Source of the DNA: Microbacterium testaceum
GTDB taxonomy: Bacteria > Actinomycetota > Actinomycetes > Actinomycetales > Microbacteriaceae
Direction: 5' to 3'
NCBI RefSeq assembly: GCF_006539145.1
Contig: NZ_BJML01000010.1
Span: 1-64,000, forward strand
Length of the DNA: 64,000 bases
Both the position numbers and the translations under genes were made by a program. Each line of letters opens with the position of its first letter. Position 1 is the stretch's first letter. Below, piece after piece: positions 63,447-64,000 of this stretch. The notes below the pieces were generated by a model. That model ran no database searches. It was not told where the DNA came from and saw nothing but the letters and a program-made list of their open reading frames with translations.

Positions 63447-64000
63447 ATGAACAGAATCACGAAACTCACCACCGTCGGACTCCTCGTCATCGGGGGCAGC
63501 GTCGTCGCCGTCCCCGCGTACGCGGCCGACCTCACCTGCACCGACGACCTGGGCAGCCAGACCGTCTCGGGAAACCTGATCGTCCCCGGCGGAGCGGACT
63601 GCGTCCTGGGCGGAGCGACCGTCGAGGGCGACATCGTCGTCGAGGCGGGCGGGTGGCTGGATGCCACCTCGGTCACCGTCACCGGAGACGTCGTCGCCAC
63701 CGACGCGTACGGCGTCTCGCTCGACGGCACGAGCGTCGCCGGCGACATCAGCGCCTACTCCGCCGACACCACGGTGGGCTTCCTCTACGTCAACGACCTG
63801 AAGGTCGGGGGCTCGGTGGAGGCCGGCGGCATCGACGTGGAGGTCGTCGACAGCGCGATCTCGGGCTCGCTTCTCACCCAGCGGGCGAACTACGTCGACG
63901 TCGTGCGCTCCTCGGTCGGCGCCGATGTGTCGGTCGACGGCTCGGGCTGGGGTCTGTCGATGACGGGAGCCGTCGTCAAGGGCGACGTCACCGTGAGCGG
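63447..64000 (+). CDS. Secreted repeat-rich (beta-helix-like) protein, cut by the window end
   Basis: The start at ATG 63447 follows GAGGAAG and lies 17 bases after the isomerase stop; the gene runs off the right edge with no stop in 184 codons. A signal peptide (about 1-27, VPAYAADL) precedes repeated short units with V-x-G-D-V/I spacing (VEGDIVVEAGG, VTGDVVATDAYG, VAGDISAYSAD, VGGSVEAGG), typical of right-handed beta-helix or polymer-forming cytoskeletal-type repeats. Two Cys residues near 31 and 51 could pair. Its role is unknown; it is probably in the operon of the exported isomerase-like protein. Confidence 0.75.
   Translation, partial: MNRITKLTTVGLLVIGGSVVAVPAYAADLTCTDDLGSQTVSGNLIVPGGADCVLGGATVEGDIVVEAGGWLDATSVTVTGDVVATDAYGVSLDGTSVAGDISAYSADTTVGFLYVNDLKVGGSVEAGGIDVEVVDSAISGSLLTQRANYVDVVRSSVGADVSVDGSGWGLSMTGAVVKGDVTVS

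Overview
The window looks like a chromosomal segment of a high-GC actinobacterium of the Microbacteriaceae, most likely Microbacterium or a close relative. The basis is the high GC, the very frequent GGATGCC/GGCATCC words, cell-wall anchors of the LAXTG (class E sortase) type, LCP and WxL/DUF916 envelope proteins, several LLM flavin oxidoreductases, and many starts that sit 6-7 nt after a TANNNT box, as in actinobacterial leaderless transcripts. The genus is an inference; no rRNA is present. Two tRNA genes (Ser-GCU and Ser-UGA) and serS are present. Many gene pairs overlap by the 4-base GTGA or ATGA junction, suggesting translational coupling.

Layout. 1-6.1 kb: sugar-binding lipoprotein with a LacI-type operator, flavin reductase, DUF808 membrane protein, a molybdopterin oxidoreductase/FAD reductase pair, tRNA-Ser(GCU) and an LCP protein. 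6.3-10.15 kb: a less GC-rich accessory island abutting the 3' end of tRNA-Ser(UGA). It carries two unrecognised genes (one with repeated Cys/His clusters) and a convergent TPR plus HEPN-like protein. 10.3-13 kb: a secreted amidase with a dockerin-like pair of calcium loops beside a LAXTG-anchored cohesin-like protein, a possible miniature cellulosome-type pair. 13-26 kb: mostly housekeeping genes (DUF2254, HAD hydrolase, serS, lipid kinase, photolyase, Asp23, LLM oxidoreductase, pheA, pgm, alcohol dehydrogenase), with several palindromic intergenic repeats.

26-43 kb is a coherent plant arabinogalactan-type utilisation locus: a wall-anchored GH30 enzyme (beta-1,6-galactanase-like), LacI regulator 1, an ABC importer, GH51 arabinofuranosidase, GH35 beta-galactosidase, then LacI regulator 2 divergent from galT-galK. 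Pgm at 23 kb would complete the route to glucose-6-phosphate; galE is not in the window. Two LacI operator systems can be read directly in the promoters.

43-50 kb: carboxylesterase, LLM oxidoreductase, a DNA methyltransferase without a visible restriction partner, a lipoate ligase-like protein and an MMPL transporter. 50-64 kb is rich in surface proteins: a huge PA14/beta-propeller/CBM/DUF1080 protein, a three-gene WxL-like/DUF916/LAXTG cassette, an EamA exporter with a divergent LysR, TatA, a second beta-propeller sugar-dehydrogenase-like protein, a Tat-exported sugar isomerase/epimerase-like TIM barrel, and the start of a secreted repeat protein cut by the window end. DUF1080, the beta-propeller oxidoreductase-like domains and the exported TIM barrel together suggest extracellular oxidative (3-keto) glycoside processing. 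This is an inference from family knowledge.
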